Position numbers and translations under genes: made by a program
Shown here: in pieces, positions 44,831 to 52,333 of the stretch
How the letters are laid out: every line of letters begins with the position of its first letter
How positions within the stretch are numbered: the stretch's first letter is position 1
Origin: RGIG5612 sp964528825
GTDB lineage: Bacteria; Bacillota; Clostridia; Lachnospirales; Lachnospiraceae
Assembly (NCBI GenBank): GCA_964528825.1
Contig: CAZGVB010000001.1
Location: forward strand, 53,545-117,544
DNA length: 64,000 nt
Direction: 5' to 3'
Notes under the pieces: generated by a model
The model's input: the letters and a program-made list of their open reading frames with translations, nothing else
Database searches by the model: none
What the model was told of the DNA's origin: nothing

Positions 44831-45268
44831 TTATTTTCCCGTGCTTCCAAAGCCGCCTTTTGCACGTTCCGTATCTGTAAGTTCATCAACGAGATTCCAT
44901 GATGCGGTAATATACGGAACTATTACAAGCTGTGCTATACGTTCGCCCGGCTCTATTTTTCTTGTCTCGTTTGAATGGTTATATAATGAAACCATGATCT
45001 CACCGCGATAATCAGAATCAATAACGCCTACCTTATTTGATGGGGCAAGACCTTGCTTGGTCGCCAAACCACTTCTGGCAAAAACGAGTCCGACATATCC
45101 ATCCGGTATTTCGATCGCAATTCCTGTATGGACCAAATATGTCTCACCGGGATTTATTTCGATATTTCCCTCAAGCAGCGCATAAAGATCGGCACCCGCA
45201 GAATACGACGTGCCATATGTCGGCAGCTTAGCCATCTCATTTAATTTTTTTATTTTTATCTCTAACAT
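44831..45268 (-). CDS. dut: dUTP diphosphatase (dUTPase)
   Basis: Hydrolyses dUTP to dUMP, keeping uracil out of DNA and supplying dTMP synthesis. Trimeric dUTPase motifs appear in order: GADLYA (I), FARSGLATK (II), NKVGVIDSDYRGEI (III), ERIAQLVI (IV) and RAKGGFGSTGK (V). Length 145 is standard. It is upstream of the FAD oxidoreductase and downstream of guaB's terminator. Confidence 0.97.
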   Translation of the reverse strand: MLEIKIKKLNEMAKLPTYGTSYSAGADLYALLEGNIEINPGETYLVHTGIAIEIPDGYVGLVFARSGLATKQGLAPSNKVGVIDSDYRGEIMVSLYNHSNETRKIEPGERIAQLVIVPYITASWNLVDELTDTERAKGGFGSTGK

Positions 45269-45366
45269 TCGTCTTCTCCGATCAGGAAATGCTTTGTCTG
45301 ACGATATTCATATCATCTGTGTCAATTATATCTGACAATATTAAATTAGCAGCATATTTATCAACA

Positions 45367-45397
45367 TAAAAAGGCGTTTTCCGAAACGGCAAACGCC
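45367..45397 (-). terminator. guaB terminator
   Basis: GGCGTTT (45373-45379) pairs with AAACGCC (45391-45397), with inner CCG/CGG pairs. On the minus strand it is followed by a TTTTT run (45368-45372), 32 bp after the guaB stop. The mirror side also carries a T run, so it could act in both directions. Confidence 0.8.
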
Positions 45398-45428
45398 CTT
45401 TTTGTATTATATGATCCGGTCAAAAGGA

Positions 45429-46892
45429 TTATTGTTGATTTGTTGAATAATTCGGTGACTCTCTCGTGATCTGTATATCATGCGGATGCGACTCTCTGAG
45501 AGCTGCTGCTGTCATCTTGACGAACATTCCTTTCTCGTTAAGCTCCGAAATCGTCGTCACACCGCAATATCCCATACCTGAACGTAATCCGCCCATAAGC
45601 TGATAAACGGTATCCTCCACAGAACCCTTATAAGCAACCCTGCCTTCTACTCCTTCAGGAACCAGTTTTTGCATATTTTGCTGGAAATATCTGTCCTTGC
45701 TTCCTGCCTCCATGGCTGCAATAGATCCCATACCTCTGTAGACTTTGTATTTACGTCCCTGGTAGAGCTCCATCTCTCCCGGTGCCTCGTCACATCCGGC
45801 AAAAAGGCTGCCCATCATGCAGACACTTGCTCCTGCAGCAAGAGCCTTTGTTATATCTCCGGAATATTTAATACCGCCGTCGGCAATAATTGGTATACCT
45901 GATCCTTTTGCAGCCTCATAGCAATTCATTACAGCAGTTATCTGCGGAACACCTATACCGGCTACAATTCTGGTAGTACATATTGATCCGGGTCCTATAC
46001 CTACCTTAACGCAATCCGCACCTGCATCTATGAGTGCTTTGCAGCCGTCGCCTGTAGCTACATTTCCCGCTATAACAGGAAGATCCGGATATTCCTTTTT
46101 AATCGTCTTAAGGCAATTAAGTACATTTTTCGAATGTCCGTGCGCGGAATCCAAAACAACAACGTCAACGCCGGAATCCACTAAGGCTCCCGTTCTGTCA
46201 AGTACATTTGACGTGATGCCGATAGCTGCACCGCACAAAAGCCTGCCTTGAGAATCCTTGGCGGAATTCGGATACTTAATCTGTTTCTCAATATCTTTTA
46301 TGGTAATGAGTCCCTTCAGATTGAAGTCCTTATCAACAACAAGAAGCTTTTCCTTGCGTGCCTCGCCGAGTATCTTCTTAGCTTCTTCCAGTGTAACACC
46401 CTCAAGTGCCGTAATAAGTCCGTCTTCTCTCGACGTCATTCGCTCTCTTATAGGCTTGTTCATATCTGTCTCAAAGCTAAGATCACGGTTTGTGATAATA
46501 CCGACAAGCTTCGGGCCGTCAGTGATGGGAACACCGGAAATACGATATTTCGCCATAAGTGCGTTCGCATCTCCCAGTGTATGATCTGCCGAAAGATAAA
46601 ACGGATCAGTGATAACCCCGTTCTCGGATTTCTTCACCAGATCAACCTCTGCTGCCTGACGTTCTATAGACATATTCTTGTGGATAATACCTATGCCGCC
46701 CTGTCTTGCCATAGCAATGGCCATTCGGCTCTCGGTAACAGTATCCATGCCGGCACTCATAAGAGGCACATTAAGCCTTATGTTTTTTGTCAGATTGGTC
46801 TGCAATGATACTTCATTGCCTATATGTTCTGAATATTGCGGAACCAACAGCACATCATCAAAGGTGATCGCCTCGCCAATTATCTTTCCCAT
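45429..46892 (-). CDS. guaB: Inosine-5'-monophosphate dehydrogenase
   Basis: Oxidises IMP to XMP, the rate-limiting step to GTP. The (beta/alpha)8 barrel carries the catalytic Cys in GPGSICTTRIVAGIG (about 305). Two CBS domains are inserted at about 95-205, and the flap contains the RYFQQNM and EGVEGRVAYKGS segments. Length 487 is standard. It has its own promoter (46968-46996) and terminator, so it is monocistronic. The SD is GGAGG. Confidence 0.98.
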   Translation of the reverse strand: MGKIIGEAITFDDVLLVPQYSEHIGNEVSLQTNLTKNIRLNVPLMSAGMDTVTESRMAIAMARQGGIGIIHKNMSIERQAAEVDLVKKSENGVITDPFYLSADHTLGDANALMAKYRISGVPITDGPKLVGIITNRDLSFETDMNKPIRERMTSREDGLITALEGVTLEEAKKILGEARKEKLLVVDKDFNLKGLITIKDIEKQIKYPNSAKDSQGRLLCGAAIGITSNVLDRTGALVDSGVDVVVLDSAHGHSKNVLNCLKTIKKEYPDLPVIAGNVATGDGCKALIDAGADCVKVGIGPGSICTTRIVAGIGVPQITAVMNCYEAAKGSGIPIIADGGIKYSGDITKALAAGASVCMMGSLFAGCDEAPGEMELYQGRKYKVYRGMGSIAAMEAGSKDRYFQQNMQKLVPEGVEGRVAYKGSVEDTVYQLMGGLRSGMGYCGVTTISELNEKGMFVKMTAAALRESHPHDIQITRESPNYSTNQQ

Positions 46893-46967
46893 TTCTTTCC
46901 TCCGTTAATCCGACGTCTCGAAGTTCATATCATCAAATATAATCAAATATTATTCTCTGCAATCATA

Positions 46968-46996
46968 ATTTTACAGTAGACAGTCACTTGTTTCAA
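46968..46996 (-). promoter_or_regulatory. guaB promoter
   Basis: Minus strand TTGAAA (46991-46996), 17-bp spacer ending in CTG (extended -10), TAAAAT (46968-46973). It begins 22 bp beyond the glnS stop codon, so guaB is transcribed on its own as well as by any read-through from glnS. Confidence 0.6.
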
Positions 46997-47017
46997 GCTT
47001 TAGAAAAAATTGCAGAT

Positions 47018-48703
47018 CTATTTAAATCCGTCCTTAAGAGCAACACTTCTGTTAAATACCAAATGATCCGGCTTTGAATCGATATTATCAAGGCAAAAAT
47101 ATCCCTGTCTCATAAATTGGAATCCTCTGCTGTCTTTTCCTTTACTCGGCATAGGAATATTTGACAGAAATGCTTCGACCTTACAATTTTTAAGGATCTT
47201 CAAGCTGTCCGGATTCAATGCATCCAAAAAATTCTTTCCGGCACCGTCAGGATCAGGATCGGAAAAAAGATATGAATAAAGCCTAACCTCAGCATCTACA
47301 GCACTGCTTTGGTCAACCCAATGCAATGTGGCGCCTTTAACCTTATCTCCGTCCGCCGGATTGCCGCCCTTACTGTCACTTTGATACTCACAAAGCACTT
47401 CAACGACATTGCCGTTTTCATCCTTTATACATCCTGTACAGGTTACAAGATAAGCTCCCTTGAGCCTTACCTCGTTACCCAGATACAATCGCTTGTATTT
47501 ATGAGGAGGAACCTCCGCGAAGTCATCTCTTTCTATCCATAAATGCTTTGAGAAAGTCATCTCGTGAATCCCGCTCTCTTCATCCAGCGGATTATTTTCA
47601 AGTTCTATTTTCTCGGACATATCTTCCGGGTAGTTCGTTATAGTAAGTTTTACCGGATCTAATACAGCCATAACCCTGTATGCATGCAAGTTAAGATCGT
47701 CCCTCAGGCAGCTTTCCAGGAAAGACCAGTCAACTGTTGAATCAACTTTTGATACGCCGATCTTCTCGCAAAAATCTCTGATGCTCGCAGCGGTATATCC
47801 TCTTCTTCTGAGCCCGCATAAGGTTGGCATTCTCGGATCATCCCATCCGGATACATAACCTTTTTCCACAAGTTCTCTGAGCTTTCTTTTGCTCATTACG
47901 GTATAATTAATGCCAAGTCTTGCAAACTCTATCTGTCTGGGCTTTATACCCGGAATGGAAACATTGGAAACAACCCAGTCATAAAGCGGTCTGTGGTCTT
48001 CATACTCGAGAGAGCACAAAGAATGAGTAATACCCTCAATAGCATCCTGCAGCGGATGTGCGAAATCATACATCGGATAGATACACCATTTGTTTCCTTG
48101 CCTATGATGCTCAATATATCTGATCCTATATATAACAGGATCTCTCATGTTGAAATTTCCGCTCGCCAGATCTATCTTAGCGCGTAACGTATATCTGCCT
48201 TCTTCAAACTCGCCGTTTTTCATCCTTTCAAAGAGGTCCAGGCTCTCCTCTATCGGGCGATCCCTCCACGGACTTATGGCGGGATGCGCGGTATCACCCC
48301 TGTATTCCTTGAATTCTTCGGGTGAAAGCTCGCAGACATAAGCAAGTCCTTTTTTTATGAGCTCTACGGCATATTTGTAATCCTGCTCAAAATAATCCGA
48401 GCCGTAATACAGCCTGTCTCCCCAATCAAATCCAAGCCAATGAATATCTTCTTTTATCGCATCGACATATTCGGAATCCTCTTTAGAAGGATTGGTGTCA
48501 TCCATCCTGAGATTGCAGATCCCGTTGTATTTTTCTGCCGTACCGAAGTCGATAGTCAATGCCTTGCAATGACCGATATGGAGATAGCCGTTCGGTTCAG
48601 GCGGAAATCTGGTATTGATCTGCATCCCGTAGCAACGGTGTCCCTCCATCAGATCCTCATCAACAAAATGCTCTATAAAATTTTTTGAAACAGATTCTGC
48701 CAT
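47018..48703 (-). CDS. glnS: Glutaminyl-tRNA synthetase
   Basis: Charges tRNA-Gln directly with glutamine. The class I motifs are present: PNGYLHIGHCKA (HIGH) and VMSKRKL (KMSKS-like). DDTNPSKE and GLRRRGYTAASIRDFC are typical of GlnRS. At 561 residues it has the two C-terminal beta-barrels of the bacterial enzyme. Many Firmicutes lack GlnRS and use GatCAB instead, so its presence suggests an ancestral transfer into this lineage. It has its own extended -10 promoter upstream. Confidence 0.97.
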   Translation of the reverse strand: MAESVSKNFIEHFVDEDLMEGHRCYGMQINTRFPPEPNGYLHIGHCKALTIDFGTAEKYNGICNLRMDDTNPSKEDSEYVDAIKEDIHWLGFDWGDRLYYGSDYFEQDYKYAVELIKKGLAYVCELSPEEFKEYRGDTAHPAISPWRDRPIEESLDLFERMKNGEFEEGRYTLRAKIDLASGNFNMRDPVIYRIRYIEHHRQGNKWCIYPMYDFAHPLQDAIEGITHSLCSLEYEDHRPLYDWVVSNVSIPGIKPRQIEFARLGINYTVMSKRKLRELVEKGYVSGWDDPRMPTLCGLRRRGYTAASIRDFCEKIGVSKVDSTVDWSFLESCLRDDLNLHAYRVMAVLDPVKLTITNYPEDMSEKIELENNPLDEESGIHEMTFSKHLWIERDDFAEVPPHKYKRLYLGNEVRLKGAYLVTCTGCIKDENGNVVEVLCEYQSDSKGGNPADGDKVKGATLHWVDQSSAVDAEVRLYSYLFSDPDPDGAGKNFLDALNPDSLKILKNCKVEAFLSNIPMPSKGKDSRGFQFMRQGYFCLDNIDSKPDHLVFNRSVALKDGFK

Positions 48704-48763
48704 CTATATTCCCCCGTTCAAAAGGCTTTACGGAAATTCGTACGGAAAAGACATGTTTTCCCA

Positions 48764-48772
48764 ATTATACCA
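48764..48772 (-). promoter_or_regulatory. Extended -10 promoter of glnS
   Basis: Minus strand TGG-TATAAT (-10 at 48764-48769), directly after the rplT terminator stem. No clear -35 box at the expected distance, so it relies on the TGn extension. Confidence 0.45.
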
Positions 48773-48776
48773 CAAC

Positions 48777-48796
48777 AGCGGGCCCTAGAGCCCGCT
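48777..48796 (-). terminator. Hairpin after rplT
   Basis: AGCGGGC and GCCCGCT form a 7-bp GC-rich stem with a 6-nt loop, 21 bp beyond the rplT stop on the minus strand. The following GTTGTGGT is only weakly U-rich. It ends the infC-rpmI-rplT operon just before the glnS promoter. Confidence 0.6.
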
Positions 48797-48816
48797 GCAA
48801 GTAAATCTGATAGAAA

Positions 48817-49173
48817 TCAGTTTAAAGCATCTTTAGCTGTATTTGCAAGAGCTGCGAATCCTTCTGCATCATTTACGGCAAGCTCTGCAAGCATCTTTCT
48901 GTTAATCTCAATACCTGCCAGCTTAAGTCCGTGCATCATCTTGCTGTATGAAAGTCCGTTCATCCTTGCAGCTGCATTAATACGAGCAATCCAAAGTCTT
49001 CTGAACTGTCTCTTCTTCTGTCTTCTTCCGGCAAAGGATGTTGCCATAGCTCTCATTACAGACTGCTTTGCGATTCTGTATTGCTTTGACCTAGCTCCTC
49101 TGTAACCCTTAGCGAGCTTTAATACTTTATTATGTCTCTTCTTGGCATTTAAGCCACCTTTAATTCTTGCCAT
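48817..49173 (-). CDS. rplT: 50S ribosomal protein L20
   Basis: Assembly protein of the large subunit that binds 23S rRNA. The 118-residue basic protein begins MARIKGGLNAKKRHNKVLKLAKGYRG, diagnostic for L20. In Bacillus L20 represses its own operon by causing premature termination in the infC leader, and a fitting terminator is seen at 50037-50064. The SD is GGAGG. Confidence 0.98.
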   Translation of the reverse strand: MARIKGGLNAKKRHNKVLKLAKGYRGARSKQYRIAKQSVMRAMATSFAGRRQKKRQFRRLWIARINAAARMNGLSYSKMMHGLKLAGIEINRKMLAELAVNDAEGFAALANTAKDALN

Positions 49174-49212
49174 TTGTTATTTCCTCCACATAAAAATCTT
49201 CCAAGCCAAGAC

Positions 49213-49410
49213 TTACAGATAAGGTAAGATCTTCTTCATATTCTTAACATTGGTGGCATCTGTCATGGTTGCCTTTCGAAGATTTCTCTTTCTCTTGGTT
49301 GTTTTCTTTGTTAAAATGTGGCTCTTATAAGCCTTATTCCTCTTAAGTTCGCCGCTTGCGGTCTTTTTAAAGCGTTTAGCAGCTGCTCTTTTTGTCTTTA
49401 CCTTTGGCAT
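49213..49410 (-). CDS. rpmI: 50S ribosomal protein L35
   Basis: Small basic ribosomal protein of 65 residues beginning MPKVKTKRAAAKRFKKT, characteristic of L35. It sits between infC and rplT in the universally conserved order. Confidence 0.98.
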   Translation of the reverse strand: MPKVKTKRAAAKRFKKTASGELKRNKAYKSHILTKKTTKRKRNLRKATMTDATNVKNMKKILPYL

Positions 49411-49440
49411 TTTTATATCCTCCTGAAATAATATATGATC

Positions 49441-49944
49441 TTATTTTTTGCGGACAAGGAACATTATCATATTCCTACCTTCAATTTTCGGTTCTTTATC
49501 GATATTAGCGACATCTTCAAGTAAACCAGCAAATTCAAGAAGTGTGCCCTTGCCATCTTGCATATGAGCCATTTCCCTTCCTCTGAATCTCATGGTAACC
49601 TTGACCTTATCACCATGCATGATGAACTTACGCGCCATGTTGGCCTTGGTCTTGATATCATTCAGATCGATGTTCGGTGAAAATCTTATTTCCTTTACTT
49701 CAATGACCTTTTGCTTCTTTCGGGCCTCCTTTTCCTTGCGTTCCTGTTCATATCTGAACTTTCCGTAATCTATGATACGGCACACAGGCGGAACTGCCTT
49801 CGGAGATATAAGGACAAGATCGAGCTCGCTCTCTTCGGCTTGTCTCCTTGCTTCATCAATGGAAACAATGCCTATCATCTGGCCTTCTTCACCGATAAGT
49901 CTTACTTCCTTACATCTTATTTGTTCGTTGATTAAGTTGCTGAT
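49441..49944 (-). CDS. infC: Translation initiation factor IF-3 with non-AUG start
   Basis: IF3 prevents premature subunit joining and rejects non-canonical start codons. Homology begins before the first ATG in the frame (49878): the upstream codons read SNLINEQIRCKEVRLIGEEGQ, the typical IF3 N-terminus. Upstream there is only ATC (49942-49944, GGAGG spacing 7) or ATT (49945-49947, spacing 4) behind the SD at 49951-49956, and no ATG, GTG or TTG in frame. I use ATC, giving 168 residues. A rare start codon lets IF3 repress its own translation, as known for Escherichia coli infC (AUU). The N- and C-domains and the lysine-rich linker are normal. Confidence 0.93.
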   Translation of the reverse strand: MSNLINEQIRCKEVRLIGEEGQMIGIVSIDEARRQAEESELDLVLISPKAVPPVCRIIDYGKFRYEQERKEKEARKKQKVIEVKEIRFSPNIDLNDIKTKANMARKFIMHGDKVKVTMRFRGREMAHMQDGKGTLLEFAGLLEDVANIDKEPKIEGRNMIMFLVRKK

Positions 49945-50036
49945 AATTTCACCTCCGAATTGAAAACATCACGGAATCGATCGTCTGCCCGACATAAAAC
50001 CGATATGTGATAGCCACCGAAACCGTAAAATGCCAC

Positions 50037-50064
50037 AAAAAAATGGACAACAGAAAAGTTATCC
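50037..50064 (-). terminator. infC leader attenuator (L20-leader-like)
   Basis: On the minus strand GGATAAC (50064-50058) pairs with GTTGTCC (50051-50045; one G-U pair) around TTTTCT and is followed by A and seven T (50043-50037), a textbook intrinsic terminator about 93 nt before the infC start. AGGTTAT (50097-50091) could pair with ATAACTT (50062-50056) as an antiterminator. Position and operon match the L20-controlled infC leader known in Bacillus. Confidence 0.7.
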
Positions 50065-50164
50065 ACATAAACAGGCAATGCGACAAGCATATAACCTGAA
50101 ATATTGACCATCATGCGCGTCTTGCGATGAGGTGAGAGCGGATACTCTTCTTTACAACAGCAAG

Positions 50165-50193
50165 AGTTTACCCTCAATATAGAAAAAAGTCAA
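50165..50193 (-). promoter_or_regulatory. infC operon promoter
   Basis: Minus strand TTGACT (50188-50193), 17-bp spacer, TAAACT (50165-50170). It predicts a leader of about 210 nt, long enough for the attenuator. Confidence 0.55.
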
Positions 50194-50250
50194 TACTTTT
50201 TAGAGAAAAGTAAAATAAAAGAAAAACTGTTGACTTTACCTCACTAAAGT

Positions 50251-50273
50251 GTTAACTTGTAAAAGTATCAAGT
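50251..50273. promoter_or_regulatory. Candidate YerC/HisR operator
   Basis: A GTTAAC core (50251-50256) runs into the inverted repeat ACTTG-N9-CAAGT (50255-50273), and a further CAAG-N4-CTTG follows (50269-50280). The GTTAAC core recalls the TrpR operator, and YerC is a TrpR-fold protein. It lies 113-135 bp before yerC. No strong promoter for yerC could be fixed with confidence here. Confidence 0.35.
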
Positions 50274-50385
50274 ACTCTTGTTCTTTGAATAGTATACCAC
50301 GATACATCCACAGGCAAGCTTTAAATAGGCAAAAAAATATTTGTTATTTATGTAAATAGGTTTTAAAAAACGAAGGAAAACTATT

Positions 50386-50706
50386 ATGGCAGATATTCAT
50401 AATGAATCAATAGACAGATTGTTCAAATCCATATTAAACCTCGACTCTGTAGAGGAATGCTACGATTTTTTCCTTGATATATGTACGATCAAGGAAATTC
50501 AGGATATGGCTCAACGTCTTGACGTTGCAATATTGCTTGATAAGAAAACGAGCTATCAAAATATCACAAGCCAAACAGGTGTGAGCACAGCTACCATAGG
50601 ACGCGTCAGCAGATGCTTGAATTATGGCAGCGGCGGTTATCGCAAAGCAATAGATAAATTAAAAGAAATGGAAGACATCAACGGGGAGGACAAAAATGAG
50701 CTTTGA
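50386..50706 (+). CDS. hisR: YerC/YecD TrpR-family regulator, probable histidine operon repressor
   Basis: A 106-residue helical DNA-binding protein of the TrpR superfamily. The helix-turn-helix is in YQNITSQTGVSTATIGRVSRCL (about 64-85). YerC relatives located at the head of histidine operons have been proposed as HisR repressors by comparative genomics. Here it is the first gene of such an operon and overlaps hisZG by 11 bp. The start ATG is preceded by AAGGA. Histidine as the effector is inference from context. Confidence 0.85.
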   Translation: MADIHNESIDRLFKSILNLDSVEECYDFFLDICTIKEIQDMAQRLDVAILLDKKTSYQNITSQTGVSTATIGRVSRCLNYGSGGYRKAIDKLKEMEDINGEDKNEL

Positions 50707-52333
50707 CCTTTCAACGCTTCGTAATGACGAGAAGATCATGTATTCCTTGCGCTCCCTTTTTTCAAGCTGCGGATATTCTCCGTACAAAATGAGCCGCTTT
50801 GAAGAATATGATTTTTATGTAAAAAACAAGGATTTCCTGGTTTCCGACCGAATGATCACATTTAACGATTCATCGGGAAAGCTTATGGCTCTGAAACCCG
50901 ACGTAACTCTTTCTATTATCAAAAGCTGCAGTGACGATCCCGGTCAGGTTCAAAAGCTTTATTATAATGAAAATGTCTATCGTACATCCGCAAGCACGGG
51001 TGAATTCAAGGAATTGATGCAGATCGGTATCGAATGCATCGGTGATATCAATATGACCGATGTAAGTGAGGTAGTAACACTGGCCGCAAGATCACTTAAA
51101 GAGATCGCGGCGGACTGCATCCTCGAGATCTCCCATCTCGGGATTCTCTCGTCGATCGTAGAAAGTCTCGACATATCAGATAATGGAAAAAGGGACATCC
51201 TTGTATGTGTCGGCAAAAAGAATACAGATGAACTAAAAGAGATATGTGAAACCGAGCATATAAATGACAATATTATCATTTCATTATGTAATCTGATAAG
51301 GCTTTACTCACCGATAAACAAGGCTCTGCCGGATATCAAAACAGCACTTGATGCGTCAGATCTGTTTGGTGTCCCAGCTGTCGCCTCTTCCTTTTCAGAA
51401 CTTGAAAAACTTATATATGACCTATCATCCGCGGGTATTGCAGATATGTGCATGATAGATTTTTCAGTTTCTGGGGATCTGAATTATTACAACGGCATAA
51501 TTTTTTCAGGTTTTGTCGGCGGCATATCAAAAGCTATCCTCTCCGGCGGACAATACGACAGGCTTATGCGGCGTATCGGACGCAGATCACGTGCGATCGG
51601 TTTTGCAATCTATCAAGACCTTCTTGAAGATATAACCGAACCATATGATCAAAAAGAGCGATCAAAGCCTCAGACCTTTTATGTAAAGGATGATTTCCTT
51701 AATATTGCCCTTCCAAAGGGCCGCCTTGGCGAAAACGTTTATAAGATGTTCGCATCTGCCGGATTCGAATGTCCGGATATAACAGAGAAGAACAGAAAGC
51801 TCATCTTTGAGAATCCGGAAAAGAAGATTCGATATTTTTGGGCCAAACCGTCGGATGTGCAGATATATGTAGAACGCGGAACAGCCGACATCGGAGTTGC
51901 AGGCAAAGATATCCTCTTGGAATATCAGCCGGATATATATGAACTCCTTGATCTTAACATAGGAAAATGCAATATGTGCGTAGCTGCGCCATGCGATTTT
52001 AAAGATGATCCAAGGCGCACGCTTAAGGTAGCGACCAAATTTGCAAATATAGCAAGATCATACTATTCATCAATAGACAGAGATATCGATATAATTCACT
52101 TGAACGGTTCAATAGAGATTGCGCCGATACTGGGACTTTCGGATGTTATAGTTGACATAGTTGAAACAGGAAAAACACTTAAAGAAAACAATCTCAAAGT
52201 CTTTCAAAAGATTGTCCCTATCAGTGCCAGACTCGTTGCAAATAAAGCAAAATACAAATTCAAAAGTGCCGCAATAAATGAGATATGCAAAAATCTGGGT
52301 AAAATGATCTATACGGAAGGTGAGACAAAATGA
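50696..52333 (+). CDS. hisZG: Fused ATP phosphoribosyltransferase: regulatory HisZ plus catalytic HisG
   Basis: First step of histidine synthesis, ATP + PRPP to phosphoribosyl-ATP. Residues 1 to about 312 are HisZ, a histidyl-tRNA-synthetase-like domain (DRMITFNDSSGKLMALKPDV at motif 2; LSGGQYDRLMRRIG at motif 3). A linker (about 313-334, charged) leads to a short-form HisG at about 335-545: NIALPKGRLGENVYKMF, ERGTADIGVAGKD and the PRPP motif DIVETGKTLKENNL. The two are normally separate subunits of an octamer. The frame is open throughout, and I see no internal SD with a start codon at the boundary. The SD is GGGGAGG. It overlaps hisD (ATGA). Confidence 0.93.
   Translation: MSFDLSTLRNDEKIMYSLRSLFSSCGYSPYKMSRFEEYDFYVKNKDFLVSDRMITFNDSSGKLMALKPDVTLSIIKSCSDDPGQVQKLYYNENVYRTSASTGEFKELMQIGIECIGDINMTDVSEVVTLAARSLKEIAADCILEISHLGILSSIVESLDISDNGKRDILVCVGKKNTDELKEICETEHINDNIIISLCNLIRLYSPINKALPDIKTALDASDLFGVPAVASSFSELEKLIYDLSSAGIADMCMIDFSVSGDLNYYNGIIFSGFVGGISKAILSGGQYDRLMRRIGRRSRAIGFAIYQDLLEDITEPYDQKERSKPQTFYVKDDFLNIALPKGRLGENVYKMFASAGFECPDITEKNRKLIFENPEKKIRYFWAKPSDVQIYVERGTADIGVAGKDILLEYQPDIYELLDLNIGKCNMCVAAPCDFKDDPRRTLKVATKFANIARSYYSSIDRDIDIIHLNGSIEIAPILGLSDVIVDIVETGKTLKENNLKVFQKIVPISARLVANKAKYKFKSAAINEICKNLGKMIYTEGETK

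Larger units (their letters stand above)
49948..50385. promoter_or_regulatory. infC leader and divergent infC/yerC control region
   Basis: This 438-bp stretch has no gene. It holds, from left to right, the infC SD (49951-49956), the infC leader with its attenuator, the infC promoter (50165-50193), a possible HisR/YerC operator (50251-50273), a second minus-strand extended -10 (TGG-TATACT near 50290-50298), and the yerC SD (AAGGA near 50370). No T-box motif is visible for the histidine operon. Confidence 0.6.

Noticed and set aside
50059..50067. Perfect DnaA box TTATCCACA
   Set aside because: It is a single box and coincides with an arm of the infC leader terminator, so the sequence is explained by the RNA structure. 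No cluster of boxes or AT-rich origin pattern is present.
49932..50177. 81-codon minus-strand frame in the infC leader
   Set aside because: It runs through the leader attenuator and past the infC SD and start in another frame, has no SD, and has no recognisable protein features.
50281..50385. T-box or histidine leader peptide for the his operon
   Set aside because: No GGGTGGNACCGCG-like motif, no run of His codons and no terminator were found upstream of yerC.
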